35,491 bases of DNA from Terriglobia bacterium (GCA_020073265.1 JAIQFN010000061.1:1-35491), one strand, 5' to 3'; shown: positions 7,520-16,060, numbered from the stretch's first letter. The notes: generated by a model from the letters alone, not told the origin. A program made the numbers and translations.

Positions 7520-8008
7520 ATGAGCGAGATCGCCGATCTGCTGGAGCGCCTCCGCCGCGGCGCCGAGTTGGTTGCCGTTTCCATCACTGGCGCGGCCGGC
7601 TCGGAGGTCGACTACGCGCCCCAGCCCGGCAAGTGGAGCATCCGCCAGATTGTCGCGCACTTGTCCGATTCCGAGATGGTTGCGGCCATGCGGCTGCGCC
7701 AGATTATCGCGGAAGAGAATCCCCGGTTGGAAGCCTGGGATCAGGATGCCTGGGTCAGGAATCTCGACTACGCCCGGCGCAAGCCCTCCCAGTCGCTCGA
7801 GACATTCCGGCGTGTCCGCGCCGAAAACTACGATTTGATGAAGGATCTGCCCGAAGCGGCCTTCGAACGCGCGGGCATTCATTCCGAGCGCGGCCGCATC
7901 ACCTTGAAACAACTCCTGCAACTGATCGCCGAGCACGCCGAGAGTCACGCCGCCCAACTGCGCACCCGCCGCGCCGAATTCAAGTCCTTCAAAGCCGCCG
8001 CCCAATGA
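7520..8008 (+). CDS. DinB-like four-helix metal-dependent protein
   Basis: A 162-residue member of the DinB/DUF664-like superfamily. Three histidines placed as metal ligands are visible: H47 in QIVAHLSDSE and H139 with H143 in IAEHAESHAAQL. The PGKWSIRQIVAHL segment is typical of the DinB_2 branch. Superfamily members include thiol-dependent transferases (bacillithiol or mycothiol S-transferases) and many uncharacterised proteins, so only the fold and metal site are assigned. Its stop codon overlaps the ATG of the M28 peptidase (ATGA at 8005-8008), so the two are likely to be translationally coupled. The start ATG has no strong ribosome binding site. Confidence 0.8.
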   Translation: MSEIADLLERLRRGAELVAVSITGAAGSEVDYAPQPGKWSIRQIVAHLSDSEMVAAMRLRQIIAEENPRLEAWDQDAWVRNLDYARRKPSQSLETFRRVRAENYDLMKDLPEAAFERAGIHSERGRITLKQLLQLIAEHAESHAAQLRTRRAEFKSFKAAAQ

Positions 8009-9597
8009 AACTTCGATCTTGCTGCCTCGCGATTGCCGCCGCGTCCGTTCTGCTCGCCGCCACTGCCGACTTCGATGCCCAGGGCCAGCGCTGGTGGGCG
8101 CACATCCGATTCCTGGCGAGCGACGATCTCCAGGGCCGCGACACCGGCAGCCCGGGCCATCTCAAAGCCGCGCATTACGTTGCCGGCGAGTTCGAGCGCT
8201 TCGGCTTGAAGCCGGCCGGTACATCCGGCTACCTTCAGCCGGTCCAGTTCAACGTGAAGCAGATCGTCGAGGATCAATCCAGCCTCGCCCTGGTCCGCAA
8301 CGGCAAGACCGAGCCATTGACGCTGGGCGACGACGCCACGCTCGGCCTGCGCGGCGACATCCAGGAGAACACCGAAGCGGGCGCCGTCTTCGCCGGCTAC
8401 GGTTTGAGGATTCCCGAAAAGAATTACGACGACCTGGCCGGCTTGGACGTGCGCGACAAGATCGTCGTGTTTCTCGCGGGCGGCCCGGCCTCCATTCCCG
8501 GCCCGCTCAAGGCGCATTATTCCTCCGGCGGCGAGCGCTGGAAGTATCTGAAAGCCGCGGGCGCCGTCGGAACCGCCACCATCCAGAATCCGAAGTCGAT
8601 GGACATCCCCTGGGCCCGAGCGCGCCTGAGCCGCTTCATGCCGTCCATGAGCCTGGCCGATCCTTCGCTCGACGAAAGCCAGGGACTGCGCCTCGCGGTC
8701 ACTATCAACGCCGAGCGCGCCGGCAAATTTTTCGAAGGTACCGGCCACACCGTCGCCCAGATCCTGGCGGACGACGACAACCACCGGGCTCTGCCGCATT
8801 TCGCGCTGCCAGCGTCCATCCGCGCACATGTCCAACTGAAGAAGTGGCAGGTGGAATCGCAGAACGTCGCCGCATTAGTGCCCGGCACGGACCCCAAGCT
8901 GAGAGACGAGTACGTGGTGCTGACGGCGCACCTGGATCACGTCGGCGTCGGCCAGCCCATCAACGGCGACAAGATCTACAACGGCGCGATGGACGACGCC
9001 TCGGGCATCGCGTCGCTGCTCGAGATCGCGCGCATGCTGCACGAATCCAACGCCAGTCTCCGCCGCTCGGTGCTGTTCGTCGCGGTCACCGGCGAAGAAA
9101 AAGGCCTGCAAGGCTCGCGTTACTTCTCCACGCATCCCACCGTCAACGGAAAGTCGATCGTCGCCGACATCAACATGGACATGTTCCTGCCGCTGCATGC
9201 GCTGCACTATCTGGAAGTGCAGGGGCTGGGCGAATCCTCGCTCGGCGATGACATCCGCGCGGTGGCCGGCGATCAAGGTGTCGAAGTGCAGGCCGATAAG
9301 GAGCCGCAGCGCAATCTCTTCATTCGCAGCGATCAGTACAGCTTCATCCGCCGCGGCATTCCCGCGCTGGCGTTCAAGTTCGGCTACCTGCCCGGCTCGC
9401 CCGAGGAAAAGCTGCACAAGGATTGGCTGCACGACCGCTATCACGCGCCGTCGGACGACTTGAACCAGCCGGTCGACAAGGCCGCCGCAGCGCAATTCAA
9501 CCAGATCATCCTGGCATTGGCCGAGCGCGTCGCCAACCAACCCGGCCGCCCGCAGTGGAAGGCCGACAGTTTCTTCCGGAGGTTCGCCAGTGAGTGA
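8005..9597 (+). CDS. Secreted M28-family zinc aminopeptidase/carboxypeptidase-like protein
   Basis: The protein begins with a signal peptide (MKLRSCCLAIAAASVLLAAT) and then a domain with RFLASDDLQGRDTGSPGH, typical of M28 peptidases with an inserted PA domain (about residues 120-270, containing AVFAGYGL). The co-catalytic zinc ligands are all present: H309 (AHLDHVG), D330 (MDDASG), E364/E365 (TGEEKGLQGS), D392 (NMDM) and H480 (YHAPSD). It should remove N-terminal residues from peptides in the periplasm or outside the cell. The chosen start, ATG at 8005, overlaps the DinB stop and gives a proper signal peptide. The upstream in-frame extension is a shadow of the DinB gene. It overlaps the next gene by 8 bp. 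Confidence 0.9.
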   Translation: MKLRSCCLAIAAASVLLAATADFDAQGQRWWAHIRFLASDDLQGRDTGSPGHLKAAHYVAGEFERFGLKPAGTSGYLQPVQFNVKQIVEDQSSLALVRNGKTEPLTLGDDATLGLRGDIQENTEAGAVFAGYGLRIPEKNYDDLAGLDVRDKIVVFLAGGPASIPGPLKAHYSSGGERWKYLKAAGAVGTATIQNPKSMDIPWARARLSRFMPSMSLADPSLDESQGLRLAVTINAERAGKFFEGTGHTVAQILADDDNHRALPHFALPASIRAHVQLKKWQVESQNVAALVPGTDPKLRDEYVVLTAHLDHVGVGQPINGDKIYNGAMDDASGIASLLEIARMLHESNASLRRSVLFVAVTGEEKGLQGSRYFSTHPTVNGKSIVADINMDMFLPLHALHYLEVQGLGESSLGDDIRAVAGDQGVEVQADKEPQRNLFIRSDQYSFIRRGIPALAFKFGYLPGSPEEKLHKDWLHDRYHAPSDDLNQPVDKAAAAQFNQIILALAERVANQPGRPQWKADSFFRRFASE

Positions 9598-10396
9598 AAA
9601 AGCTGCCATCCTGCGCAAGCTGCACGCAGGTCCGAAGATCCTGGTGCTCCCCAACGCCTGGGACGTCGCCAGCGCGCGCATTTTTGAAACCGCCGGCTTC
9701 CCTGCCATCGCCACTACCAGCGCCGGCGTCGCCAACTCGCTCGGATATCCGGACGGCCAGAGCATCAGCCGCGATGAAATGCTGGACGTGGTGCGCCGCA
9801 TCTCCAGGGCGGTTGCGATTCCCGTCACTGCCGACATGGAATCCGGCTACGGCGACGCGCTCCGAACCGCGCTGGGCGTCGTGGACGCCGGCGCTGTGGG
9901 CATGAACCTCGAGGACTGCACCGAAAAGACCGCCGAATCGCTGATCGACCTGGCCACCCAATGTAAGATCATCGAAGCGATCCGCGCCCGGACCGACCTG
10001 GTGATCAACGCCCGCACGGATGTCTTTCTGCGGTCCGTCGGCGATCCGGCCACGCGCGTGGATCTTGCCATCGAGCGTCTCAACGCCTATAGAAACGCCG
10101 GCGCCGACTCCTTGTTCGCACCAGGCGTGAGCGACGCCGAGACCATCGGCAAGCTGGCGCGCGCGGTCAACGGACCGCTCAACATTCTCGCGGTCGCCGG
10201 CACTCCACCGGTCGCTGAACTCCAGCGGCTGGGCGTCGCCCGCGTGAGCGTCGGCTCCGGCCCCATGCGCGCCACCATGGGCCTCACGCAGCGCATCGCT
10301 AGAGAACTGCTCGAGAGCGGAACCTATTCCTCGTTCACCGATGGCGCGCTCATCTATACCGACGCGAACCGCCTGTTCCGATCCGCCACCGGCTAA
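9590..10396 (+). CDS. Isocitrate lyase / PEP phosphonomutase family protein
   Basis: A 268-residue TIM-barrel protein of the PEP mutase/isocitrate lyase superfamily. Landmarks are VLPNAWDVASARIFE, TTSAGVANSLGYPDG, VTADMESGYG (metal-binding D and E), GAVGMNLEDC and INARTDVFLR. The superfamily makes or breaks C-C or P-C bonds next to a carboxylate in oxaloacetate-like or phosphonate-like substrates. Oxaloacetate decarboxylase-like or methylisocitrate-lyase-like activity are both possible. The start is GTG at 9590-9592, preceded by GGAGG, and overlaps the peptidase stop codon by 8 bp, so the genes are co-transcribed. It is followed 8 bp later by a methyltransferase gene. Confidence 0.8.
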   Translation: MSEKAAILRKLHAGPKILVLPNAWDVASARIFETAGFPAIATTSAGVANSLGYPDGQSISRDEMLDVVRRISRAVAIPVTADMESGYGDALRTALGVVDAGAVGMNLEDCTEKTAESLIDLATQCKIIEAIRARTDLVINARTDVFLRSVGDPATRVDLAIERLNAYRNAGADSLFAPGVSDAETIGKLARAVNGPLNILAVAGTPPVAELQRLGVARVSVGSGPMRATMGLTQRIARELLESGTYSSFTDGALIYTDANRLFRSATG

Positions 10397-10404
10397 CCTG
10401 AATC

Positions 10405-11148
10405 ATGGAGTGGTTCGAAGATGAGGATTTCTGGCGCGAACTGTATCCTTACATGTTCCCGCCCGATCGGATCGCCGCGGCCGCCGACCAGGTTGCACAG
10501 TTTCTGGCTCTGACAAAAGTCGAAGGCGGCGCCGTGCTCGACCTCTGCTGCGGACCCGGCCGCCACTCGGTCGAGTTCGCCAGGCTCGGTCTGAATGTCA
10601 CCGGCGTCGACCGCACTCCGTTCCTGCTCGACCGCGCGCGTGAGCGGGCCCAAGCGGCCGGCGTCAAAGTGGAGTGGGTTCTCGACGACATGCGCAACTT
10701 CCGCCGCCCCGCCGCCTTCGACCTCGCGTGCAGCCTGTTCACCTCCTTCGGCTACTTTGATAACCCCGACGAAGACCTGCTCGTCCTCCGAAACGTGCAT
10801 GCAAGCCTCAAGCCCGGGGGCGTGTTCGTTCTCGAGACGCTCGGCAAGGAACGGCTCGCGCGCGTGTTGCTGAAGTCGATCTGCGAAGACTTTCCGGACG
10901 GTGCCGTGCTGCTGCAACGCCCGCAAGTCCGGGACGACTGGTCGCGCGTCTCGAACGAATGGACCTTGCTCAAGGACGGCCGCTATCGAACCTTCCGTTT
11001 CGAGCACACCATCTACTCCGGCCGGGAATTGAAAGAGCGGCTGATTTCCAGCGGATTCGCCGACGTCAAGTTGTTCGGCGATCCCCAGGGCGGCCCCTAC
11101 GGCCCGGACGCATTACGGCTGGTCGCCGTGGCTCGCAAAGCAAGTTAG
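10405..11148 (+). CDS. Class I SAM-dependent methyltransferase
   Basis: A 247-residue Rossmann-fold methyltransferase. Motif I, the SAM-binding loop, is VLDLCCGPGRHS near residues 44-55. The acidic residue after strand 2 is in VTGVDRTPFLLDRA. Motif II-like VLDDMRNF and motif IV/post-I FDLACSLFTSFGYF follow. The LYPYMFPPDRI start is shared with a widespread group of uncharacterised small-molecule methyltransferases. The substrate is unknown. The gene is last in the co-directional run DinB/M28/PEP-mutase-like/methyltransferase, and its stop codon overlaps by 4 bp that of the convergent glycosyltransferase gene. Confidence 0.85.
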   Translation: MEWFEDEDFWRELYPYMFPPDRIAAAADQVAQFLALTKVEGGAVLDLCCGPGRHSVEFARLGLNVTGVDRTPFLLDRARERAQAAGVKVEWVLDDMRNFRRPAAFDLACSLFTSFGYFDNPDEDLLVLRNVHASLKPGGVFVLETLGKERLARVLLKSICEDFPDGAVLLQRPQVRDDWSRVSNEWTLLKDGRYRTFRFEHTIYSGRELKERLISSGFADVKLFGDPQGGPYGPDALRLVAVARKAS

Positions 11149-12695
11149 CCGTAATACCGGAATCGCTTCCAGAATTCGGGCCAGGGCCGGCGCGGCGGCC
11201 CGCACACAAAAATGTCCGGATGATCGGAGCTCTCTTCATTCTTGACGCCGAAGCGATTGGTATTGTGCCCGGCCAGTTCACACGATTCGAAATTGCGTTG
11301 CACGAACGACCGCGACAATCCCACCACGATCAGCTTCTCGGGAGCCGGATCGCCATAGCCCCGCGCCCAGTAGGAATTGACGCCGCTGATCGCTTTGGGC
11401 AGGCCGTACGCCGAGCCGTAAAGATCGATCGCGCCCGCTTCCCCGTAGTTGCCGGCCAGCACGGCCAGCCTCGCGCGCTGCTCCGATGGCAGGGAATCCC
11501 GGATGTGAGCGACCGTCGCCACCAACTCCGGCCAGCCGACCTCCTCGCGCCAATCGGAGTTCACGTGGTTGGCGATCTGCCACCAGCCCGAGTTCACCGG
11601 AGTCAGCGGCACCAGGAACGCCACCGCGAGCATTGCTCCCGCGGCGAGGCCAGCGTAGGTGAGAGCGCGCCCGAAGCGGGCCCATCCGGTTTGCGCGCTC
11701 AAGCGCCGCTCCCAAAGCACCGCGCCCGAAGCGAACAGCATCGGATAGGCCGGCCCCATGTAATAGCTCCGCCCTTTGGCGATGAAGAACAGCAGCAGCA
11801 CCAGGACGAACGTCCATCCCATCGCGCGATACCGTTTCCCTTCCGGCACGAAGAAGTAGAAGTAGAGACCCGTGATCCACAGCGGAACCGTGAACGGACT
11901 GGCCGGCACCAGAAGCTGCTCGATCAGGAAGCCGCTGGTTCGGCCGATCCGTATGTCGCGCGCGTGGATATCGTTCAGGAAGTCCAGCGAAATGAACTGG
12001 TGCTGCATCTGCCAGATCAGGTTGGGGAGAAAAACCACCAGCGACAGCGCCACACCGTACCACAACCATCGGCTCCTCAAGTAGCGGCGCACATCGGTCA
12101 GAAGGACGGCTCCGGCGACCGCCGCCACCAGAAACAACATGGTGTACTTCGTCATCATCCCCAGGCCCACCGCGGCGCCGATCCCCAGCCACCAGCGCGG
12201 GTCTTCGGAGCGCAGCAATCGGATCATCAGGTAAGCGATGGCAACCCACCACAGATAGTCGAAGGTGATGTATTGGAACAGCAGTCCCTCGGAGAGCGCC
12301 ACCGGCGCAACGGCCACGGCCGCACCGGCGATCGCTTGCGCCCAGCGTTTGCCTCCCAGCTCGCGCGCCATCCAACCGGTCAACACCAGCGCCGCGCCTT
12401 GTGCAACCGCGCCGAACAGCCGCAGCGCGGCCAGCGACGGCCCGAACAATTCGAAAGATACGCGCGCGATAAACGGCGTCAGCGGCGGATACGCTACGAA
12501 GCCCCACGCCAGGTGGCCTGCATCGTCCACCGTGGCGAGTTCGTCCCGATGGAATCCGTAGCGGCCGTCCGTGAACGCATGCAGAAGGATGCGAGCCAGC
12601 GCCAGAAGAACCAGAATGCCGGTGTCGGACATCACGGCGCTTCGCAAGATTGAGGACCGCCCAGTTTCCGAACGCTCCCCGCTAGCAGGCGACAT
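11145..12695 (-). CDS. Glycosyltransferase family 39-like integral membrane protein
   Basis: A 516-residue multi-pass membrane protein with about ten or more hydrophobic helices, followed by a soluble C-terminal domain (from about residue 390). The first extracytoplasmic loop contains FHRDELATVDDAGHLAWGF, which matches the GT39/ArnT/PMT pattern of an early loop with acidic residues that contact the lipid-linked sugar donor. YPPLTPFIA follows, as in this family. The likely role is transfer of a sugar from a polyprenyl phosphate carrier at the outer face of the inner membrane. The acceptor is unknown. ATG at 12630-12632 (MSDTGILVLLALARI) is an alternative and perhaps better start. The gene lies 39 bp downstream of the sigma factor gene on the same strand. 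Confidence 0.8.
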   Translation of the reverse strand: MSPASGERSETGRSSILRSAVMSDTGILVLLALARILLHAFTDGRYGFHRDELATVDDAGHLAWGFVAYPPLTPFIARVSFELFGPSLAALRLFGAVAQGAALVLTGWMARELGGKRWAQAIAGAAVAVAPVALSEGLLFQYITFDYLWWVAIAYLMIRLLRSEDPRWWLGIGAAVGLGMMTKYTMLFLVAAVAGAVLLTDVRRYLRSRWLWYGVALSLVVFLPNLIWQMQHQFISLDFLNDIHARDIRIGRTSGFLIEQLLVPASPFTVPLWITGLYFYFFVPEGKRYRAMGWTFVLVLLLFFIAKGRSYYMGPAYPMLFASGAVLWERRLSAQTGWARFGRALTYAGLAAGAMLAVAFLVPLTPVNSGWWQIANHVNSDWREEVGWPELVATVAHIRDSLPSEQRARLAVLAGNYGEAGAIDLYGSAYGLPKAISGVNSYWARGYGDPAPEKLIVVGLSRSFVQRNFESCELAGHNTNRFGVKNEESSDHPDIFVCGPPRRPWPEFWKRFRYYG

Positions 12696-12734
12696 AGCTT
12701 CCTACAAGCTTAGAACGCGCACCCTGCCGATAGG

Positions 12735-13328
12735 TTAGTTAGCTTCGTGCGGCGCCAGGTGCGCCAGCCGCCGCCGCAACGTTTCATAGGCGCGAAACAG
12801 CAGCGACTTCAGCGCGGGAATCGAACAGTCCAGCACTTGCGCGATCTGGGCGTAATCCATGCCCTCATACTTGTGAAGCAGCACGGCGGCGAGTTGCTTG
12901 GCAGGCAGCGACTCGATGGCGGCCCGAATCTCCTCCGCCCACTGATCTTGAGCCAGGCGCTGATCGGCGCCGGGCGCCTGGTCCGCCACTTCGAGCTTGC
13001 GGACGCTCCCCGGCGCGTTGTCGTCGAGCCGCACCTGCGCGCTTTCTCTGCGCGTGTCCCTGCGCCAGTTCAGCGCCACGTTGGTGGTGATGCGGAAAAG
13101 CCAGGTGGCGAACTTCGCGCCCGGCCGATAGCTCTTGCGCGCTCGATACACGCGCAGAAAAACATCCTGCGCCAGTTCCTCCGCGATGGCCCGGTTGCGA
13201 ACCAGCCGGTACAGGTGATTCAGGACGGCCCTGCGATTCCGCGCCAGTAGCGTTTCAAAGCTCGGAACGTCGTCCTCCGAGACTCTCAGCATCAGCGCCG
13301 TATCAGGATCGAGGACCCACTCAGCCAC
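12735..13328 (-). CDS. ECF-type RNA polymerase sigma factor
   Basis: A 197-residue sigma-70 family protein of the extracytoplasmic-function group. Region 2 is visible at about residues 30-95 (RNRAIAEELAQDVFLRVYR, then FATWLFRITTNVALNWRRD), and region 4 at about 135-190 (IESLPAKQLAAVLLHKYEG, DYAQIAQVLDCSIPALKS). No region 3 is present. These proteins direct RNA polymerase to stress- or envelope-responsive promoters. A gene for an anti-sigma factor usually follows. Here the next gene downstream (39 bp) is the GT39-like glycosyltransferase, with no zinc-finger or one-TM protein in between. Control by another route or a distant anti-sigma factor is therefore likely. Confidence 0.9.
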   Translation of the reverse strand: MAEWVLDPDTALMLRVSEDDVPSFETLLARNRRAVLNHLYRLVRNRAIAEELAQDVFLRVYRARKSYRPGAKFATWLFRITTNVALNWRRDTRRESAQVRLDDNAPGSVRKLEVADQAPGADQRLAQDQWAEEIRAAIESLPAKQLAAVLLHKYEGMDYAQIAQVLDCSIPALKSLLFRAYETLRRRLAHLAPHEAN

Positions 13329-13397
13329 TATGCATGTTCAAACGCGGCCCGCGCGCGAACCGTTACGTGCCAGTTGTAAAGTTTTGTTAAACCAAGA

Positions 13398-13484
13398 GGG
13401 GACAGACGAATCTGTCCCAAGCGCCAATTTTTCCTCTCGGAGCGATTTAGAGCTGATCGCGCGTGGACAGATCCGTCTGTCCCC
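13398..13484. repeat. REP-like inverted pair of short palindromes
   Basis: Two 20-bp units face each other: GGGGACAGACGAATCTGTCC at 13398-13417 and, on the minus strand, GGGGACAGACGGATCTGTCC at 13465-13484, identical at 19 of 20 positions. Each unit is itself a hairpin with a stem GGACAGA/TCTGTCC and a 4-base loop. They are separated by 47 bp. This arrangement is that of a bacterial REP doublet (BIME). The GGGACAGAC core is similar to the repeats mobilised by RAYT/Y1 transposases, but no such transposase is in the window. They lie in the 173-bp gap between the sigma factor and the 261-residue unknown gene, where no other feature is seen. Confidence 0.65.
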
Positions 13485-13501
13485 GGTTCTCGCGACGCCC
13501 C

Positions 13502-14287
13502 TCAGCCCTTGCTCTGCTCTTCCGGCGCCTGATGCTCGGGGAACACCGCGTACCCCTCCGGCGGCGGAAACAGCTTGTACAGCAGATTCAGCCGCTTGCG
13601 CAAATGCCGGCTGGGCAATTGTCGCGGGCCGGTGTCCACGTCGATGTCGCAGCAAATGCCGTGCAGGTACAACGTCAGCGTGTCGATGAAGGACTGCCGC
13701 GCGTAGTCGCGAAACAGCTTGGTCTCCTTGCGGATGTTGCTCTGCCGGCGCAGCAGCCCCTGCTTCACCTGCCAGCTTTCTTCATCCACTTCGCCGTGCA
13801 CGCCGGCGCGCAACTCCTCCCGCAGCAAGGTGAAATACTGAGACTGCGCTTCTTCGGACCACAAATCGCCGGCCAGCGTCGCCAGGATGTGATAGAAGCG
13901 GTAGTGATATTCCGACACGTCCTGGTCCTTGAGCGCGAAGACCAGCACTTCTTCCTTGTCGAAGCGCACCTGCGTCGCCCACGAGAGCCGGTTCTCCGGC
14001 GGCTTTTCCGTGCAGACGAATTCATCGCCGCGCTCGTCGCCCTTCTCCTTGCCGTCGCCTTTTTCCAGGTACGGAACCAGCATGATGGAGACTTTCGGCA
14101 GCAGCGCCGCGATCGCGGGTGGCAGCGCCGCGATCGGTTCCTCGAGATATTCCTTTAGGTCTTCCTCACTCAACGGCACCGAGGCGCAGAAGTAGGAAAA
14201 CGTATTGCTCAGCGGAATCATCTCGCCGCGGAACCGCGCCGCGAACTGACCGACGCTCAGCTTGGAAAGATCGGGTTGAGCCAACAT
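13502..14287 (-). CDS. Conserved hypothetical protein, soluble
   Basis: A 261-residue protein without signal peptide or membrane segments. It opens with LSKLSVGQFAARFRGEMIPL, has an acidic-hydrophobic stretch (SEEDLKEYLEEPIAALPPA) and a long central domain with YHYRFYHILATLAGDLWSEE. The tail region has LTLYLHGICCDIDVDTGPRQ with a Cys-Cys pair, and ends Pro/Glu-rich. I do not recognise a named family. The high GC and regular codon use match the host backbone, so it is probably a native gene rather than part of the adjacent island. The upstream 339 bp must contain its promoter. Confidence 0.6.
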   Translation of the reverse strand: MLAQPDLSKLSVGQFAARFRGEMIPLSNTFSYFCASVPLSEEDLKEYLEEPIAALPPAIAALLPKVSIMLVPYLEKGDGKEKGDERGDEFVCTEKPPENRLSWATQVRFDKEEVLVFALKDQDVSEYHYRFYHILATLAGDLWSEEAQSQYFTLLREELRAGVHGEVDEESWQVKQGLLRRQSNIRKETKLFRDYARQSFIDTLTLYLHGICCDIDVDTGPRQLPSRHLRKRLNLLYKLFPPPEGYAVFPEHQAPEEQSKG

Positions 14288-14626
14288 CTGGAGGGATCGC
14301 TAGAATCATTCTATCATCACAGGGCGTGGCCGCACCGTTTCTGGCCTTTCTGCGCCGGTGTGCGGTCACCTTATCACCTCGGACCGCGCACGGTTTAGTG
14401 CCTCCACAACTTCAACATCCGCTGAGCGAGTTCGGGCCAGAATAATGTGCTAGCAATAGACCCCCACCTGGAACACCTCCTCTAAAGTCGAGTCGGAACG
14501 GCGGAACGATGTTCTATTCCTGATCTCACGATCGCACGGGTGTGATGAGATGACGTTATCAGGAGATCAGGGGATCAGTAGATGCCACGTTGCGATCGCA
14601 CGCGCTGGGTAAAATCTTGAAGGTTA
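14288..14626. other. Island boundary region, no gene seen
   Basis: This 339-bp stretch lies between the host-like 261-residue gene and the less GC-rich island gene. It contains a 9-bp perfect inverted repeat, CCTGATCTC at 14519-14527 and GAGATCAGG at 14563-14571, and a stretch around 14450-14485 (AATAGACCCCCACCTGGAAC) that looks like an insertion-sequence end, although I cannot find its partner. No open frame here has coding character. It may hold the left junction of the island and the promoter of the gene at 13502-14287. Confidence 0.4.
14519..14571. repeat. 9-bp inverted repeat downstream of the island gene
   Basis: CCTGATCTC at 14519-14527 and GAGATCAGG at 14563-14571 are perfect reverse complements with 35 bp between them. 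The pair lies 3' of the minus-strand RHH-fusion gene, so it might end its transcript, but there is no T-run and the loop is long. A further GGGATCAG copy follows at 14571. Function not assigned. Confidence 0.35.
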
Positions 14627-15970
14627 TCAATGAGCTGTATCGCTCGCTCCGGCGATCCGGAGAATAAGCCTGCTTGCAGTGGCTTCCAACCTTTGCCGCT
14701 CTGCTGGATCACTTCTCAGCTCATCGAAAGAGTCCTGAGAGCGATACGTGAATGTACCGGATGGGGCCCAGAACCGTTCACCCTCCGCGGCATGATCCAA
14801 ATCACCATAGATCAGCGATTGGAATATTTCGAACCGGGCGAATTTCTCTAAAAGGTCCTCGTCGCCTGTTACAATCTCGCGAAGCGGCACGCGCAGTGAA
14901 TTGAGTATATAGTCCGAGACTGGACAATAGCGCCGCTCCATCCCATCGAGCCATCTCCAATGATCCTGGAAAAAGTCTGCCCTCTGATGCAACAATCTTA
15001 CAATTGGTAGTTCTGGTTCGTGGGGCCTCAATCGTGATTTCGTCTCCACTAGCAAAACGCGCAAGACCTCAAAAGAGTCATTTGCACAGGCAGCCACGCC
15101 GGCAGCGTACATCGCTCGTAGCGCGGGGTACTTCGCTACTCCCTCCCACAGGGTGTAATACGCCCCCTGGGGAACGGCGTTGACAATTAAGCCCGCCAGG
15201 GCCTTGCCAAAGATCTTCGCCTGTTGTGCGTCTGCCCAGTGGCAACCAACAATGAGGAGTTTGGCTAATTTGCTTGTCGCTTCGTCGGCGGAAACTACCC
15301 GTTCGGTGAAGGCCTGCTGAGAGGGTCGTGTTCCGTAGTTGACTATCTCCGACGCTTCAACCTTGACGCGTGCCTCGTCTGCAAGTGGCATTAGAAAATC
15401 GTGCAATTTCAACGGGTGTGTTGGCTCTGCTATCAGTTTCTTCAAGTGTGCAACAAGAGGTTCGATACCCACGCCTGATTCGGGCATCAGATTCTGTGTG
15501 GCTTGAGCCGTCTCCGCCAAATGTCTCTGTCCAAGTTGTTCGTAACGAATCCTTCCAGGAATAGTCAGTTTCATCTGCAGGTTGCCACCATTAACGTAGA
15601 GGCAGTCGCTATTTTGGAACGACTCAAGCGCCTTGTACTGCCCTCCGTCGAATACGTTGATCGTCATCCGGCCCTGCCCCTCCAAATACCGAAGCATGTC
15701 CGCTGCGATGGACTGTTCGCTTCCGAGGCAGCCGAGCATGTTTGAGTAAGCTAGAAAATCCAAGCTTGCCAATTGCCCTTTGCCGCGGAATTCGACCATC
15801 TCGTAGGTTTTCAATTCCCTGGTTTCAGTCTCTGTCATACGATTCCATCCAAAATAAGATCTAAGAGCCTCTTCGAGGAGCTCCACCATCTCACGACGCT
15901 CGGTCGCGGCTGCAGTGCGAAGATGCTGATGCAGGTCCGCGTCAAGATTGAATGTGGCTTTCTTGTCCAA
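14627..15970 (-). CDS. RHH DNA-binding domain fused to a large domain of unknown function
   Basis: A 447-residue protein whose first about 40 residues (FNLDADLHQHLRTAAATERR, then EMVELLEEALRSYFGW) have the beta-strand, helix, helix pattern of RHH (Arc/CopG) repressors. Residues 45-240 match nothing I know. The C-terminal half (VVSADEATSKLAKLLIVGCH, WADAQQAKIFGKALAGLIVN, then YILNSLRVPLREIVTG, FARFEIFQSLIYGDL and RFWAPSGTF) reminds me of the C-terminal module found in some Schlafen/AlbA-type proteins, but this is memory only. The start is TTG at 15968-15970, with GGAAA upstream. The base composition is less GC-rich than the neighbours. It is divergent from the gene at 16082, with a palindrome between them, so autoregulation is likely. 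Confidence 0.65.
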   Translation of the reverse strand: MDKKATFNLDADLHQHLRTAAATERREMVELLEEALRSYFGWNRMTETETRELKTYEMVEFRGKGQLASLDFLAYSNMLGCLGSEQSIAADMLRYLEGQGRMTINVFDGGQYKALESFQNSDCLYVNGGNLQMKLTIPGRIRYEQLGQRHLAETAQATQNLMPESGVGIEPLVAHLKKLIAEPTHPLKLHDFLMPLADEARVKVEASEIVNYGTRPSQQAFTERVVSADEATSKLAKLLIVGCHWADAQQAKIFGKALAGLIVNAVPQGAYYTLWEGVAKYPALRAMYAAGVAACANDSFEVLRVLLVETKSRLRPHEPELPIVRLLHQRADFFQDHWRWLDGMERRYCPVSDYILNSLRVPLREIVTGDEDLLEKFARFEIFQSLIYGDLDHAAEGERFWAPSGTFTYRSQDSFDELRSDPAERQRLEATASRLILRIAGASDTAH

Positions 15971-15990
15971 AATCAGTTTCCAATCATATA

Positions 15991-16010
15991 TACAGCTATA
16001 CAGCTGTACA
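15991..16010. promoter_or_regulatory. Operator-like repeat and palindrome between the divergent island genes
   Basis: TACAGCTA at 15991-15998 is followed directly by TACAGCTG at 15999-16006, and TACAGCTGTA at 15999-16008 is a perfect palindrome. RHH repressors bind short tandem or palindromic sites of this size. The region is AT-rich (15980-16065) and lies between the TTG start at 15970 and the ATG start at 16082, so it can control both genes. Binding by the adjacent RHH-fusion protein is inference. Confidence 0.55.
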
Positions 16011-16037
16011 TGTCAAGCTTTGATCTAGTTTAATATT

Positions 16038-16060
16038 GTCTGTGTGTGTGTTTGTGTGTA
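16038..16060. repeat. TG-rich dinucleotide tract
   Basis: The plus strand reads a run of TG dinucleotides, interrupted by TTT, from about 16038 to 16060, directly upstream of the AGGAG site of the 239-residue gene. It could be prone to slippage and alter promoter-to-start spacing, but nothing here demonstrates that. Confidence 0.4.

Noticed and set aside
10959-12653. Long plus-strand frame opposite the GT39-like gene
   Set aside because: Shadow of the minus-strand membrane protein gene; its translation is basic and repetitive with no domain, and the minus-strand product has clear membrane helices and a family motif.
14440-14500. Insertion sequence end around AATAGACCCCCACCTGGAAC
   Set aside because: It looks familiar, but no inverted partner, transposase fragment or target duplication could be found, so it is mentioned only as part of the boundary region.
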